From positions 1 to 64,000 of the forward strand of contig NZ_MUZA01000020.1 in NCBI RefSeq assembly GCF_021442385.1: a stretch of 64,000 bases of DNA, written 5' to 3'. The notes under the pieces are model-generated. The model saw only the letters and a list, made by a program, of their open reading frames with translations, did no database searches and had not been told where the DNA came from. Position 1 is the stretch's first letter. Every line of letters starts with the position of its first letter. Below are positions 35,978 through 45,655 of this stretch, piece by piece. Made by a program: the position numbers and the translations under genes. Origin of the DNA: Micromonospora sp. MH99. GTDB lineage: Bacteria; Actinomycetota; Actinomycetes; Mycobacteriales; Micromonosporaceae.

Positions 35978-36045
35978 CCGACGCGCTCGACCACCCGCCG
36001 CGCTCGACGCCCATCGTGGTGTCGAGCGCGGCGGTGCGTCGGTCA
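35975..36045. terminator. Nested bidirectional terminator containing both stop codons
   Basis: Inner perfect 14-bp stem CCGCCGCGCTCGAC (35995-36008) with its complement (36021-36034). Outer 10-bp stem TGACCGACGC (35975-35984) / GCGTCGGTCA (36036-36045). The TGA stops of the convergent MFS and DUF5709 genes sit in the two outer arms. Confidence 0.7.
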
Positions 36046-36501
36046 GCGCAGCGGACCGTCGCCCGGCCCGTCGGGGTCCTCGATCACGTGGACCGCCGCC
36101 TCCTCAGCGCTGGCGGCGCCCGCGTCGATCCCGGCGTCCCACGCCACCGACTCGGCCTCGTCGTCCTCGCGGACGCCCTCGTCGTACTCGACGAGACGGC
36201 CCGCGCGCGCCTCAGTCTCGTACCCCCGGCGGGTCAGCTCGTCCTCGTCCTCGTCGTCGCCGGTCTCGGCGTACGGGTCGACGTCCGGCTCCTCCTGGGC
36301 GAGGTACTGATCCAGCGACTCGCCCGCCCGCTCCTCGGCGGGGGTGGTGCCGAACCGGTTCGCCGCCGTCCAGTGGTCCGCGGCGACGATGCCGGTGTCG
36401 AGGGGGTCGCCGACACGGTCGTCGTCCAGGGTGTCGGAGGCGTCCAGCACCCCGTCGTCCTCGGCCACGTTCCACTCGTCGACGGAATCCGTCTGGCTCA
36501 C
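36043..36501 (-). CDS. DUF5709 domain-containing acidic protein
   Basis: 152 residues, strongly acidic, with DDGVLDASDTLDDDRVGDPLDTG and DHWTAANRFGTTPAEERAGESLDQYLAQEEPDV as recognisable DUF5709 blocks. No catalytic motif and no membrane segment; probably largely disordered. The GTG start has AAGGAGAT upstream. The function of this actinobacterial family is unknown. Confidence 0.85.
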   Translation of the reverse strand: MSQTDSVDEWNVAEDDGVLDASDTLDDDRVGDPLDTGIVAADHWTAANRFGTTPAEERAGESLDQYLAQEEPDVDPYAETGDDEDEDELTRRGYETEARAGRLVEYDEGVREDDEAESVAWDAGIDAGAASAEEAAVHVIEDPDGPGDGPLR

Positions 36502-36615
36502 GGCGGTATCTCCTTCGTCACGGCGCAGCGAAGTGCCAAGCCTATGACCGTCCAACGCCGCCGCCCCCCGGGGTCTGCCCGCTGTGACGAACGGACCTCG
36601 GGGCGCGGCGCGCGC

Positions 36616-37500
36616 TCAGCGCTTCAGCAACTCTGCAACGGCCTCGGTGAACTCCGTCGGCTGCTCGACGTGCGCGAAGTGCCCGCTGCGCTCCAGCACC
36701 ACCAGGCGCGAGTCCTTGAGGCCCGCGTGCAGCTCCTCGGCGTACCGGGGGCCGCAGATGAAGTCGTACGCGCCGACGATCACCACGGCCGGCGCGGTGA
36801 TCTCAGCGAGCCGGTCGCGTACGTCGAAGGGCGTCGGGTCCTGCGCGCCGGCCGGCGCCGCCGAGATCCGCACGGCCGCCTGGAACGGGACGAACTCGGC
36901 CTGCCGACCCCAGAAGTCCGCGAAGTACACCGGAAGGGCGGCGCGCAGGGCGCTTCCCAGGGACTCGTCGTCGGTGGCGGCGCCGATCTGCGCGAAGGCG
37001 GCCGGGATCTCCGCCGCCTCCGGGCGGTCCGGGTGCCGCTGCGGGTACGCGGCGAGGTTGGCCATCGCCTCGGCCCAGAAGTCGGCGCCGGTGACGGTTG
37101 AGGTGTCGTACAGGGCGAGGCCGGCGACCCGGTCCGGGTGGTCCAGGGTGTACCGCTGGATGACGAATCCGCCGTACGAGTGACCGAGGAGGTACACCCG
37201 GGGCTCGCCGAGGTGCGCGATGACGGCGTCGAGGAACCGGACATACGTGACGAGGCGATAGTCGTCGACGGTGTCGAGCCGACCCGACGCGCCGGTGCCG
37301 ACCGGCTCGACGTACACCATCGTGAAGTGCTCCTCGAGGCCCGGCGTCCGCAGGTAGGCCCACTCGATCCCGGGGCCGCCGGAGTGCGCCACACACACCG
37401 GGCCGCTGCCGGCGACGTGGTAGACCTGCCGGACGCCGTCAACGGTGAAGGTGTGCGTGCCCGGTGCGAGGGCGTCGACGTCGTGGCTGGTGGAACCCAT
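36616..37500 (-). CDS. Alpha/beta hydrolase (proline iminopeptidase/haloperoxidase-like)
   Basis: 294 residues. Oxyanion region HSGGPGIEWAYL, nucleophile elbow LLGHSYGGFV, acid in VIVGAYDFICGPRYA and catalytic His in LERSGHFAHVEQPTEFTEAV. The HSGGPG motif is typical of proline iminopeptidases (S33), but the cap region does not settle the substrate. GGGAG precedes the ATG at 37500. Confidence 0.85.
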   Translation of the reverse strand: MGSTSHDVDALAPGTHTFTVDGVRQVYHVAGSGPVCVAHSGGPGIEWAYLRTPGLEEHFTMVYVEPVGTGASGRLDTVDDYRLVTYVRFLDAVIAHLGEPRVYLLGHSYGGFVIQRYTLDHPDRVAGLALYDTSTVTGADFWAEAMANLAAYPQRHPDRPEAAEIPAAFAQIGAATDDESLGSALRAALPVYFADFWGRQAEFVPFQAAVRISAAPAGAQDPTPFDVRDRLAEITAPAVVIVGAYDFICGPRYAEELHAGLKDSRLVVLERSGHFAHVEQPTEFTEAVAELLKR

Positions 37501-37614
37501 GAACCATCTCCCGATCCGTGACCCGCGCGGCGTGTGCCCGCCGCGCGGCTGGTGACTGACACGGACCAGATGCACGGGTCGAGGAGAAAGTTCGCTCGGT
37601 CGGCAAACGTTTTT

Positions 37615-38538
37615 TCAGACCAGCGCCGGGACGGGGTGAAAGAGAGTGAACCGGCGGACCCGGCCCTGGTGCAGTTGCTGCAACCACAGCGCGCCGGGTG
37701 GGCAGTGCTCCGGGTCGTCCGGCGGGCTGATCAGGTCGGTCTCCCAGATCAGCACGTCGCCGCTGGCGACCACGTTGCGCAGCCGCTGGCGTACCCCGGC
37801 TTCCAGATCGGTGGTCATGCCGCGGATCGCCAGGTCACGGCCGCCGCGTGGCCCACCCGGCACGACCATCTCGGCGTGCGGCCACCAGCTCTCGTGCACG
37901 ACCCGGTCGAAGTCGCCCCGCATCGCCGTGGCGATCATGTCGCGGCCCTCACGCCAGCGGGCGTCGCCGGCCGCGCTGACATCGGCGTGCGCCGTGGTCG
38001 CCGCCGTCCGCAGGCCGCCGGCGAGGGCCCGACGGGCGTGGCTGAGGCGGCTGCGGACGGTGCCGACCGGCACGCCGCACACGGTCGCGATCTGCTCGTA
38101 CGAGGAGGCGTCGCTGAAGTACCGCAGCAGCGTGACCAGCCGGTCCGGCTCGGACAACTCCCCGATGGCGTGCCACACCCAGTCGCGCAGCGCGCCGGAG
38201 TCCAGAGCCTCCTCGGGGGTGGGGCTGGTGGCGGGCTGGGCGAACCACTCCGGCTCGGCGACCGGGACGGTGCGCGGCCCGCGCCGGGTCGTCCGGGCGT
38301 TGTTGCGCACGATCGTGCGCAGCCACGGGCCGACGGCGGCCGGGTCGCGGACCTCGCCGATGCGCCGCAGTGCCGTCACCATCGCGTCCTGCACCGCGTC
38401 CTCGGCGTCCGGCCCGTAGCCCAGGACGCCCAGCGCCACGGCCCGCATCCCGGCCTCGTGACGGGTCAGCAGCGCACCGAGCGCCGCCGCGTCTCCCGCC
38501 TGCGCGAGCGCGACCAGCTCCGCATCACCCTGCGTCAC
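37615..38538 (-). CDS. ECF sigma factor with C-terminal SnoaL-like domain
   Basis: 307 residues. Sigma region 2 (about 20-85, PDAEDAVQDAMVTALRRI) and region 4 (about 130-185, YEQIATVCGVPVGTVRSRLSHARRAL) are followed by an extra C-terminal domain resembling a SnoaL/NTF2-like fold, as in ECF41/SigJ-type sigmas where it controls activity. The GTG start at 38538 has GAGGAACT upstream; the longer ATG at 38583 would overlap the WYL gene. No anti-sigma gene is adjacent. Confidence 0.88.
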   Translation of the reverse strand: MTQGDAELVALAQAGDAAALGALLTRHEAGMRAVALGVLGYGPDAEDAVQDAMVTALRRIGEVRDPAAVGPWLRTIVRNNARTTRRGPRTVPVAEPEWFAQPATSPTPEEALDSGALRDWVWHAIGELSEPDRLVTLLRYFSDASSYEQIATVCGVPVGTVRSRLSHARRALAGGLRTAATTAHADVSAAGDARWREGRDMIATAMRGDFDRVVHESWWPHAEMVVPGGPRGGRDLAIRGMTTDLEAGVRQRLRNVVASGDVLIWETDLISPPDDPEHCPPGALWLQQLHQGRVRRFTLFHPVPALV

Positions 38539-38579
38539 GTCCAGTTCCTCCCCGAACCGCCCGTTCTGAACGCTTCTGC

Positions 38580-39593
38580 TCATTCAAGCGTACGGCGGAC
38601 CGGCGTGCCCCCGGGGCGGCCCGTCTCCGCAGCCTGCGGGCCGGCGGCGCGGGTGGCCAGGGCGCCGATCTCGCGCAGGTACGCGATCAACTCCGGCGGC
38701 TCGTGCACCTCGATGTCGCAACCCAGGGTCAGCAGGCGCCACGCCAGCCACTCCAGGGTGTCCGCGTCGCTGCGCAACCGGCACGAGGTGGCGTCGATCG
38801 GCTCCAGCTCGACCCCGGCGCCGCCGAGCGGGCCGGCCACCCGCTCGACCGGTGCGTGCAGCGTCACCACCGCCCGGTACACGGGCGTCAGCTCGAGCAG
38901 CTTCTCCGCCATGAACGACGCCGCGTCGGTGGCCGGCAGTCGACGGGCGGCGACCCGGGTCCGGGTGAGCCGCGGGTCGGTGATCCGGTCCACCCGGAAG
39001 ATCCGCCAGTCGGCGCGATCGTTGTCGTAGCCCACCAGATACCAGCGCCGGCCCGCCGACACCAGCTTGTACGGCTCGACGAGCCGTTCGCCGTCCACGC
39101 CGTCGCGACGGCGGTAGGTGAACCGTAGTTGCGCGCGGCTGTCGACGGCGGCTGCCAGGGCGTTCAGGTGTTCGGGGTCGACCGTCGGCGGACCCCAGGT
39201 GAGCAGCGGTTCGGTGGCCGCCCCCAGTGCCCTGACGCGCTGTCGCAGCCGGGACGGCAGCACCTGTTCGAGCTTCGCCAGCGCCCGTACCGAGGCCTCC
39301 TCGATACCGGCCACCGCGTGACCGGCGGCGGTCCGCAGACCGACCGCGATCGCCACCGCCTCCTCGTCGTCGAGCAACAGTGGTGGCATCGCCTTGCCCG
39401 CGACCAGGCGGTAGCCGCCGATCACGCCCATCGTCGCCTGCACCGGGTAGCCGAGGTCGCGCAGCCGGTGCACATCGCGGCGGATGGTGCGCAGGCTGAC
39501 GCCGAGCCGGGCGGCCAGTTCGCTGCCGGGCCACTCCCGGGGGGTCTGCAACAGCGACAGCAGGCCCAGTAGTCGGGCGGGGGTGTCGGACAT
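38580..39593 (-). CDS. WYL-domain (DeoR/YafY-type) transcriptional regulator
   Basis: 337 residues. The N-terminal HTH_11 is RLLGLLSLLQ..WPGSELAARLGVSLRTIRRDVHRLRDLGYPV; the central WYL domain has LVSAGRRWYLVGYDNDRADWRIFRVDRI; a WCX C-terminal extension follows. Members bind ligands or nucleic acid through the WYL domain. It is divergent from the epoxide hydrolase across 64 bp, so that operon is the likely target. Confidence 0.92.
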   Translation of the reverse strand: MSDTPARLLGLLSLLQTPREWPGSELAARLGVSLRTIRRDVHRLRDLGYPVQATMGVIGGYRLVAGKAMPPLLLDDEEAVAIAVGLRTAAGHAVAGIEEASVRALAKLEQVLPSRLRQRVRALGAATEPLLTWGPPTVDPEHLNALAAAVDSRAQLRFTYRRRDGVDGERLVEPYKLVSAGRRWYLVGYDNDRADWRIFRVDRITDPRLTRTRVAARRLPATDAASFMAEKLLELTPVYRAVVTLHAPVERVAGPLGGAGVELEPIDATSCRLRSDADTLEWLAWRLLTLGCDIEVHEPPELIAYLREIGALATRAAGPQAAETGRPGGTPVRRTLE

Positions 39594-39657
39594 GGCCTCC
39601 ACCATGCCAGCGATGTGTGCCAGATCCTGACCTATATCGGCCCTAGCGTTTCCCGGC

Positions 39658-40791
39658 ATGACGCCGTTTCGCATCGACATTCCCGAGTCCGACCTCGACG
39701 ACCTGCGCGAGCGGCTCGCCCGCACCCGGTGGCCCCGCCCGCTGCCCGGAGCCCGCTGGGACCGAGGGGTGCCGGTGGACTACCTCCGCGAGCTGACCGA
39801 GCACTGGGCACACGGTTACGACTGGCGGGCGCACGAAGCGCGCCTGAACGACTTTCCCCAGTTCGTCACCGAGATCGACGGCCTGGACGTGCACCTGCTG
39901 CACGTCCGCTCGCCGGAACCCGACGCGCTGCCGCTGCTGCTGACGCACGGCTGGCCCAACTCGGTGGTCGAGTTCACCGAGCTGATCGGCCCGTTGACCG
40001 ATCCGCGTGCCCACGGCGGTGACCCCGCGCAGGCGTTCCACGTGGTGGTGCCGTCGGTGCCCGGCTTCGGTTTCTCGCAGGCGCCACCGGCCGGGTTCAC
40101 GATCGACCGGCTCGCCTCGATGTGGGCCGAGCTGATGGCCCGCCTCGGCTACGACCGCTACGGCACCCAGGGCGGCGACCTCGGCGCGTACGTCGCGCCC
40201 CGGGTGGCGGCGGTGGCGCCGGAGCGCGTGGTGGGCGTGCACATCGACGGCGGATTCGGCTTTCCGACTGCCGCCGACGAGCCCGACCTGAGCGAGGCGG
40301 AACGCGCCGAGTGGGAACAGATGCGGCGGTGGATGAGCGGTGGGGTGGACCACCACGCGCTGCTGCGGGCCGCGCCACAGACCTTCGCGTACGCCTGGAC
40401 CGATTCGCCGGTCGGGCTGCTGGCCTGGATGATGCAGAAGTTCAAGGAGTTCACCATGACGGTACCGACACCCGAGCAGGCCATCGACCGGGACCATCTG
40501 CTCACCAACGTGAGCCTCTACTGGTTCACCGGCACCTCGGGAACCTCCTCGTGGCCCATGTACGAGCGGCTCACCCTCGCCGACGACGGCGGTTTCGCCT
40601 GGCCCCGGGGTCAACGGCGGGTGCCGTCGGGCGTCTACGGCGGCGGGACCGCGCTGATGCGCCGCCTCGCCGCACGGGACAACACCATCGTGCACTGGCC
40701 GCAGGGCAACCCGGGCAGCCACTTCGTGGCGATGGACGAGCCGTCGGCGCACGCGGCGGACATCCGCACCTTCTTCGCGAGCCTGCGATGA
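39658..40791 (+). CDS. Epoxide hydrolase (microsomal-type, EHN domain)
   Basis: 377 residues. The N-terminal EHN domain (about 3-105, [23 protein letters not shown]) is typical of microsomal-type epoxide hydrolases. The alpha/beta-hydrolase core has oxyanion motif HGWPNS, nucleophile Asp174 in [11 protein letters not shown] and catalytic His in [12 protein letters not shown]. It opens epoxides to diols in the cytoplasm. The stop overlaps the next ATG (ATGA), giving a three-gene operon with the HTH_42 and DUF2071 genes. Confidence 0.92.
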   Translation: MTPFRIDIPESDLDDLRERLARTRWPRPLPGARWDRGVPVDYLRELTEHWAHGYDWRAHEARLNDFPQFVTEIDGLDVHLLHVRSPEPDALPLLLTHGWPNSVVEFTELIGPLTDPRAHGGDPAQAFHVVVPSVPGFGFSQAPPAGFTIDRLASMWAELMARLGYDRYGTQGGDLGAYVAPRVAAVAPERVVGVHIDGGFGFPTAADEPDLSEAERAEWEQMRRWMSGGVDHHALLRAAPQTFAYAWTDSPVGLLAWMMQKFKEFTMTVPTPEQAIDRDHLLTNVSLYWFTGTSGTSSWPMYERLTLADDGGFAWPRGQRRVPSGVYGGGTALMRRLAARDNTIVHWPQGNPGSHFVAMDEPSAHAADIRTFFASLR

Positions 40792-41945
40792 CCGACCTGA
40801 GCTGGGCGCAGGTGTCCGCCCGGCGTCTGGCGCGGCACCGGCTCACGACTCCGACACCGGACACCACGCCGGACGTCGACCGCCTCGCCGACGTGGTGTC
40901 CGTGCTGTGTGGCGCGCACGCCCAGGTCGCCTCCGCCGCCGAACTGTCCGTCGGGCTCCGCGCCCCCGGCGCCACCCGTGCCCTGGTGCGCCAGGCGCTC
41001 TGGCGGGACCGCACCCTGGTCAAGACCCGTGGACCACGCGGGACCGTGCACCTGCTCGCCGCCGCGGACCTGCCGATGTGGACCGGCGCGCTGAGCGCGA
41101 TGCCCACTCCGCCCCGGGAGCGGAGTGTGGCCCTGTTGACTCCCCGGCAGACCGAGCGGGTCCTCGCGGCCATCGCCGAGGCGCTGGCCGAGGCCGAGCT
41201 GACCACCGCCGAGTTGACCGAGGAGGTCGTCGCCCGCACCGGCGAGTGGGCGGGCGAACGGGTCATGGAGGCATTCCAGGACAGGTGGCCCCGATGGTTC
41301 GCGGCGATGGGGCAGGCAACCCGCAGCGGAATCGTCTGCTTCGGCCCGAACCGGGGCCGCGCCACCACGTATACCAGCCCGAACCGCTGGCTACCCGGGT
41401 TCACCCCGATGGCCGGCCGGGCCGCGCTGGCCGACCTCGTGCGCCGCTACCTGTACGCGTACGGTCCGGCCACCCCGGCCCAGTTCGCCCAGTGGCTGTC
41501 GGCGCCCCGGCCCTGGGCGACGTGGCTGTTCACCCTGCTGGACCTGACCGAGGTGACGGTCGAGGGCACGCCCGCATGGGTGGCCGCCGACGACACCGAC
41601 TTTCCGGACGACCCGCCGTCCGGGTTGCGGTTACTGCCCTACTTCGACGCGTACGTGGTCGGCTGTCATCCGCGCGACCGGCTCTATCCCGGGGCGGCCG
41701 CCGAGCGGGCGTTGGCCGGTGGACAGGCTGGCAACTATCCCGTGCTCCTGGTGGACGGGACAGTCGCCGGCGTGTGGCACCAACGCCGCTCCGGCCGCAC
41801 CATCCGCGTCACGGTCGAGCCGCTGCGGGCCCTCGACGCCCGTCGGCGGCGGGAGTTGGCCGAGGAGATCGAGCGGGTCGGCCACATCCTGGAGGGGGAC
41901 GCCACACTGACCGTCGGGACGGTGCGTGTCGGTCCGCACGCCTGA
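40788..41945 (+). CDS. Winged-helix DNA-binding domain protein (HTH_42, AlkX/AZL-like)
   Basis: 385 residues matching the HTH_42 family (PF06224): the conserved N-terminus with [31 protein letters not shown], then [28 protein letters not shown] and [23 protein letters not shown]. Some members are DNA glycosylases acting on crosslinks or alkylated bases; many remain uncharacterised. Coupled to the epoxide hydrolase by ATGA, which may link epoxide stress and DNA damage (inference). Confidence 0.87.
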   Translation: MTDLSWAQVSARRLARHRLTTPTPDTTPDVDRLADVVSVLCGAHAQVASAAELSVGLRAPGATRALVRQALWRDRTLVKTRGPRGTVHLLAAADLPMWTGALSAMPTPPRERSVALLTPRQTERVLAAIAEALAEAELTTAELTEEVVARTGEWAGERVMEAFQDRWPRWFAAMGQATRSGIVCFGPNRGRATTYTSPNRWLPGFTPMAGRAALADLVRRYLYAYGPATPAQFAQWLSAPRPWATWLFTLLDLTEVTVEGTPAWVAADDTDFPDDPPSGLRLLPYFDAYVVGCHPRDRLYPGAAAERALAGGQAGNYPVLLVDGTVAGVWHQRRSGRTIRVTVEPLRALDARRRRELAEEIERVGHILEGDATLTVGTVRVGPHA

Positions 41946-41959
41946 GTCAGGATGAGGGA

Positions 41960-42703
41960 GTGGACATCGAACCGGTCGACGACGCGCCCCGCCGAACGTT
42001 CGTCCCGACGGTCCTGCGGCAGCGCTGGGAGGACCTCACCTTCCTGCACTGGGCTGTCGCTCCGGAACTCGTCGCGCCGCTGCTGCCCACCGGCACTCGC
42101 CCGGACACGCTGGACGGCGTGAGCTTCGTCGGGCTGATCGGCTTCCGGATGGTCGGGCTGGGCTTCGGTTGGGGCCCGGGGGTGCCGTACTTCGGCACGT
42201 TCGCCGAGACGAACGTGCGGCTCTACTCGGTCGACGACACCGGCCGACGGGCCGTCGTGTTCCGCTCGCTCGACGCGTCCCGCCTGGTGCCGGTGCTGGT
42301 GGCACAGGCGACGCTGCGTCTGCCGTACCTCTGGTCGTCGATGCGGTTGGACCGCGACGGCGACCGACTCACCTACCGCTGCCGGCGTCGCTGGCCCGGC
42401 CCGGCGGGTACGACGAGCCGGATGGCGGTCCGGGTGGGGGAGCCGATCGCCGACCCCACCCCCCTGGACCACTTCCTCACCGCCCGGTGGGGGCTGCACA
42501 CCCGGGCGTACGGGCGCACGCTGCACCTGCCGAACTGGCATCCCCGCTGGCCGCTGCACCGGGCGGAGCTGCTGCACCTGGACGACGGGCTGGTCGCCGC
42601 CGCTGGGCTGCCGGCACCGGTCGGACCGCCGGTCAGCGCGCTCTACTCGCCAGGTGTCGGGGTGCGGTTCGGCCCGCCCGTGACGGCCCGGCGGCCCGGC
42701 TGA
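41960..42703 (+). CDS. DUF2071 (YqjF-like) protein
   Basis: 247 residues with the DUF2071 signature: QRWEDLTFLHWAVAPELVAPLLP..LDGVSFVGLIGFRM and FAETNVRLY. Fold related to acetoacetate decarboxylase; function unknown. The GTG start follows AGGATGAGG. Last gene of the epoxide hydrolase operon, separated from the convergent aldo/keto reductase by a hairpin. Confidence 0.87.
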   Translation: MDIEPVDDAPRRTFVPTVLRQRWEDLTFLHWAVAPELVAPLLPTGTRPDTLDGVSFVGLIGFRMVGLGFGWGPGVPYFGTFAETNVRLYSVDDTGRRAVVFRSLDASRLVPVLVAQATLRLPYLWSSMRLDRDGDRLTYRCRRRWPGPAGTTSRMAVRVGEPIADPTPLDHFLTARWGLHTRAYGRTLHLPNWHPRWPLHRAELLHLDDGLVAAAGLPAPVGPPVSALYSPGVGVRFGPPVTARRPG

Positions 42704-42718
42704 GCGCCGGGCCGCCGG
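42688..42718. terminator. Bidirectional terminator
   Basis: Perfect 13-bp stem CCGGCGGCCCGGC with its complement and a 5-nt loop containing the DUF2071 stop codon, between convergent genes. Confidence 0.7.
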
Positions 42719-42722
42719 ATGC

Positions 42723-43700
42723 TCAGTAGCGCCCGCCCTCGGGTGCGGGCAGCGCGTCGAGGTCGGCCAGTTCCTCGGCGCCGAGCCGCACGTCGCCGGC
42801 CGCGCAGTTGTCCACCAGGTACTTCGGTGTCTTGGTGCCGGGGATCGGGATGACCCGGTCGCCCTGGGCGATCACCCACGCCAGCGCGACCTGCGCGGGA
42901 GTGACGCTGGCCCGGTCGGCGATCTCCCGGACCCGGGCGACGATGGCCAGGTTGGCCCGCAGCGCGTCCTGTTGGAAGCGCGGCAGGCCACGTCGGAAGT
43001 CGTCGGCCGGCAGGTCGTCGAACGACGAGAACCGGCCGGTCAGGAAGCCCCGGCCCAGCGGGGAGAACGGCAGGAAGGCGATGCCGTGCGCGACGCAGTA
43101 CGGCAGAACCTCGGCCAGCGGGTCCCGGGTCCACAGCGACAACTCGGACTGCACCGACGCCACCGGGTGCACGGCCTGGGCCCGCGCGATCTGGTCCACA
43201 GTCACCTCGGACAGGCCGATCTGCCGCGCCTTGCCCGCCGCGACGACCTCCGCCATCGCGCCCCAGGACTCCTCGATCGGCACCTCGGGGTCGACGCGGT
43301 GCAGCTGGTAGAGGTCGACATGGTCGGTGTCGAGGCGGCGCAGGCTGTCGTCGATCGCCGTGCGGATGTGCTCCGGCCGGCCGTTGTTGCCGATCTTCGG
43401 TGAGTTGCCGGGGCCTCCGGTCAGGGACGTGGCCACCAGCCCGACCTTGGTCGCCAGGACGGCCCGCTCCCGGTGGCCGTCGGCCAGTGCCCGGCCGACC
43501 AGCTCCTCGTTGGTGTACGGCCCGTACACGTCGGACGTGTCGATCAGCGTGGCGCCCAGGTCCAGCGCCTGGCGGATCACCGAGATCGAGGTGTCGTCGT
43601 CGCGGGGGCCGGTGATGTCGTATCCGTGGCTCATGCCCATGCACCCGAGACCGATGACGCCGACCTCGGGCCCTGCGCTGCCCAGCGTGGTGGTTCTCAT
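42723..43700 (-). CDS. Aldo/keto reductase
   Basis: 325 residues, TIM-barrel AKR. The catalytic tetrad is visible: Asp/Tyr in IDTSDVYGPYTNEE, Lys in VLATKVGL and His in LYQLHRVDP. The NADPH site is near IPIPGTKTPKYLVDN. Similar to the YajO/IolS-type general aldehyde reductases. The ATG at 43700 begins MRTTTLG, the usual family start. Confidence 0.93.
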   Translation of the reverse strand: MRTTTLGSAGPEVGVIGLGCMGMSHGYDITGPRDDDTSISVIRQALDLGATLIDTSDVYGPYTNEELVGRALADGHRERAVLATKVGLVATSLTGGPGNSPKIGNNGRPEHIRTAIDDSLRRLDTDHVDLYQLHRVDPEVPIEESWGAMAEVVAAGKARQIGLSEVTVDQIARAQAVHPVASVQSELSLWTRDPLAEVLPYCVAHGIAFLPFSPLGRGFLTGRFSSFDDLPADDFRRGLPRFQQDALRANLAIVARVREIADRASVTPAQVALAWVIAQGDRVIPIPGTKTPKYLVDNCAAGDVRLGAEELADLDALPAPEGGRY

Positions 43701-43866
43701 GGGCACCACGCTACGACCGCTGCCGCCCGGCGGCATCCGGCGGCCGTCCAACGCGGTCGGAAAGAGTTCGGCGGGCGTGTCGAGGACAGCAGCGCCTGCT
43801 TCGACCACGGGGTGAGGGCCGGGCACGACCGGCAGGCTGACACCGCACAGACCAAGGAGTGGACCG

Positions 43867-44469
43867 ATGACGAAGGTGACGACCGGGGCGACGATGTCGT
43901 TGGACGGCTACATCGCGGACGCCTCCCACGGCGGCTTCGAGCACCTCTTCCAGTGGTACGGCAGCGGCGACGTCGAGACGCCCACGGCCAACCCCGAGAT
44001 GACGTTCCGGACGTCCGCCGCGAGCGCCCGCCACCTGCGGGACCTCACCGCACGTACCGGCGCGTTGGTCGTCGGCCGTCGGCTGTTCGACATGACCGGC
44101 GGGTGGGGCGGCCGGCACCCGATGGACGTGCCCGTCGTGGTCGTCACGCACACCGTGCCGCAGGGCTGGGAGCCGGAGAACGACTCCTTCGTCTTCGTCA
44201 CCGACGGCATCGTCAGCGCCATCGACCGCGCGAAGGCGCTCGCCGGTGCCAAGGAGGTCGGCGTCAACGGAGGCACCATCGCGGCCCAGGTCGTCGAGGC
44301 TGGCCTGCTCGACGAGGTGCACGTCGACCTCGTCCCGGTCGTGCTCGGCGCCGGCATACCGTTCTTCGCCGGCCTGACGATCGCGCCACTGCAACTCGAC
44401 GGCCCCTTCCGCGTCGTCGAGGGCGACGGCGTCACGCACCTGGCCTACCGCGTACGTCCGGCGGCCTGA
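43867..44469 (+). CDS. Dihydrofolate reductase/RibD C-terminal family protein
   Basis: 200 residues. MTKVTTGATMSLDGYIAD at the N-terminus, LVVGRRLFDMTGGW and VGVNGGTIAAQVVEAGLLDEVHVDLVPVVLGAGIPFF are typical of the RibD_C/YyaP family. NADPH-dependent reductase fold; substrate unknown. AAGGAGTGG precedes the ATG. Confidence 0.9.
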   Translation: MTKVTTGATMSLDGYIADASHGGFEHLFQWYGSGDVETPTANPEMTFRTSAASARHLRDLTARTGALVVGRRLFDMTGGWGGRHPMDVPVVVVTHTVPQGWEPENDSFVFVTDGIVSAIDRAKALAGAKEVGVNGGTIAAQVVEAGLLDEVHVDLVPVVLGAGIPFFAGLTIAPLQLDGPFRVVEGDGVTHLAYRVRPAA

Positions 44470-44476
44470 CCGTCTC

Positions 44477-44502
44477 GGGGCCGGCCCGCCCGGGCCGGCC
44501 CC
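44477..44502 (+). terminator. Hairpin terminator after the RibD-like gene
   Basis: GGGGCCGGCCCG paired with CGGGCCGGCCCC, 7 bp after the stop. Confidence 0.6.
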
Positions 44503-44576
44503 GCACCCGTACGCCGGCGTCGAGCGTGACCGGAATTGGTGTGGCGCGCTGGTGCGCGCCTCGGGACACTGCGTCG

Positions 44577-45599
44577 GTGACCAGTTCCGCGTCGCCTCGA
44601 CTGCTTCGACCACCCGCCCTGCGGCCCGGCGATCTGGTCGTTGTCGCCGCGCTGTCCGGTCCGCTGCACGCCGCCTACGAGCCCGACCTCGCGCAGGCGG
44701 TGGTCGTGCTCGAGCGGATGGGGTTCCGCGTGCGGCGGGCACCACTGCTCGACGTGGGGCGACGGCGTTGGTGGAGCGCGGCCACTCCCGCCGAGATCGC
44801 CAGCGAATTCAACGCGCTCCTGCGGGACTCCGAGGTGCGCGCCATCATCGCGCACGACGGCGGTCAGACGGCGCTCGGTTACCTCGACCTGATCGATGTC
44901 GAGGCGATCGTCGCCGACCCCAAGCCGATCCTGGGCTTCAGTGACATCTCGCTGCTGCATCTGGTGCTGTACGCGCGTACGGGTCTGGTCGGGTTCCACA
45001 CCGACCTGGCCACGCCGGGGCTCGGCGGCGCGTGGCAGCGTGCGCCCTCGGCGCGCAGAGCGGAGTTGGAGAAGCTCTACTCGGCCCTGCTGACCGGCAC
45101 GGAGCCGCTCGGGGCGCTCCCGAGCAGTCCGTCCTGGGAGTGCTGGCGCCCCGGTCGCGTCGAGGGTCGGCTCATCGGCGGGGTGATCAATCGCGTCGCG
45201 CTGGTGCAGGCGACGCGGTACGCGCTGCCGCTGGACTGGTTCGACGGCGCGGTGCTGTTCTGGGAGGAGATGGGCGGCCAGGCGTCGTACGTGTGGAGTT
45301 ATCTGCACGTGCTGCGGCACGCGGGCATTCTCGACCGGATCGGCGGCATGGTCGTGGGCATTCCGCACGCGATCGACGGCCTCGACACGCCCGACGCGTC
45401 CCCGACCCTGCCCGAGATGGTGCTCGACGTCCTCGGCGACCGTGACATCCCGGTGCTGGGCAACGTCGAGTTTGGACACGCCGGCCCCAACCTGCCGATG
45501 CCGGTCGGTGTCCGCGTCGCCCTCGACGCGGGGCAGCGGACGCTGGCACTGCTGGAACCTGCGGTACGCCCGCATGCGACGACCGCACCTGTCGCCTGA
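44577..45599 (+). CDS. S66 family peptidase (LD-carboxypeptidase/MccF-like)
   Basis: 340 residues. Nucleophile Ser122 in LGFSDIS, Glu230/231 in LFWEEMGG and His301 in EFGHAGPN form the S66 Ser-Glu-His triad. It has no signal peptide, so it is a cytoplasmic enzyme that trims L,D-peptide bonds of muropeptides or detoxifies peptide-nucleotide antibiotics (MccF type). The GTG start at 44577 is chosen because the family domain begins there; the RBS is weak. Confidence 0.9.
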   Translation: MTSSASPRLLRPPALRPGDLVVVAALSGPLHAAYEPDLAQAVVVLERMGFRVRRAPLLDVGRRRWWSAATPAEIASEFNALLRDSEVRAIIAHDGGQTALGYLDLIDVEAIVADPKPILGFSDISLLHLVLYARTGLVGFHTDLATPGLGGAWQRAPSARRAELEKLYSALLTGTEPLGALPSSPSWECWRPGRVEGRLIGGVINRVALVQATRYALPLDWFDGAVLFWEEMGGQASYVWSYLHVLRHAGILDRIGGMVVGIPHAIDGLDTPDASPTLPEMVLDVLGDRDIPVLGNVEFGHAGPNLPMPVGVRVALDAGQRTLALLEPAVRPHATTAPVA

Positions 45600-45655
45600 G
45601 GCCAGCGGGCGCGTGAAACGCGAGGCTGTCGGTGTGCTGTGCTGAGCTGTCCGGC

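Noticed and set aside
43473..44576. N-terminal extension of the S66 peptidase frame
   Set aside because: Overlaps the well-supported aldo/keto reductase and RibD-like genes; S66 homology begins only after 44577.
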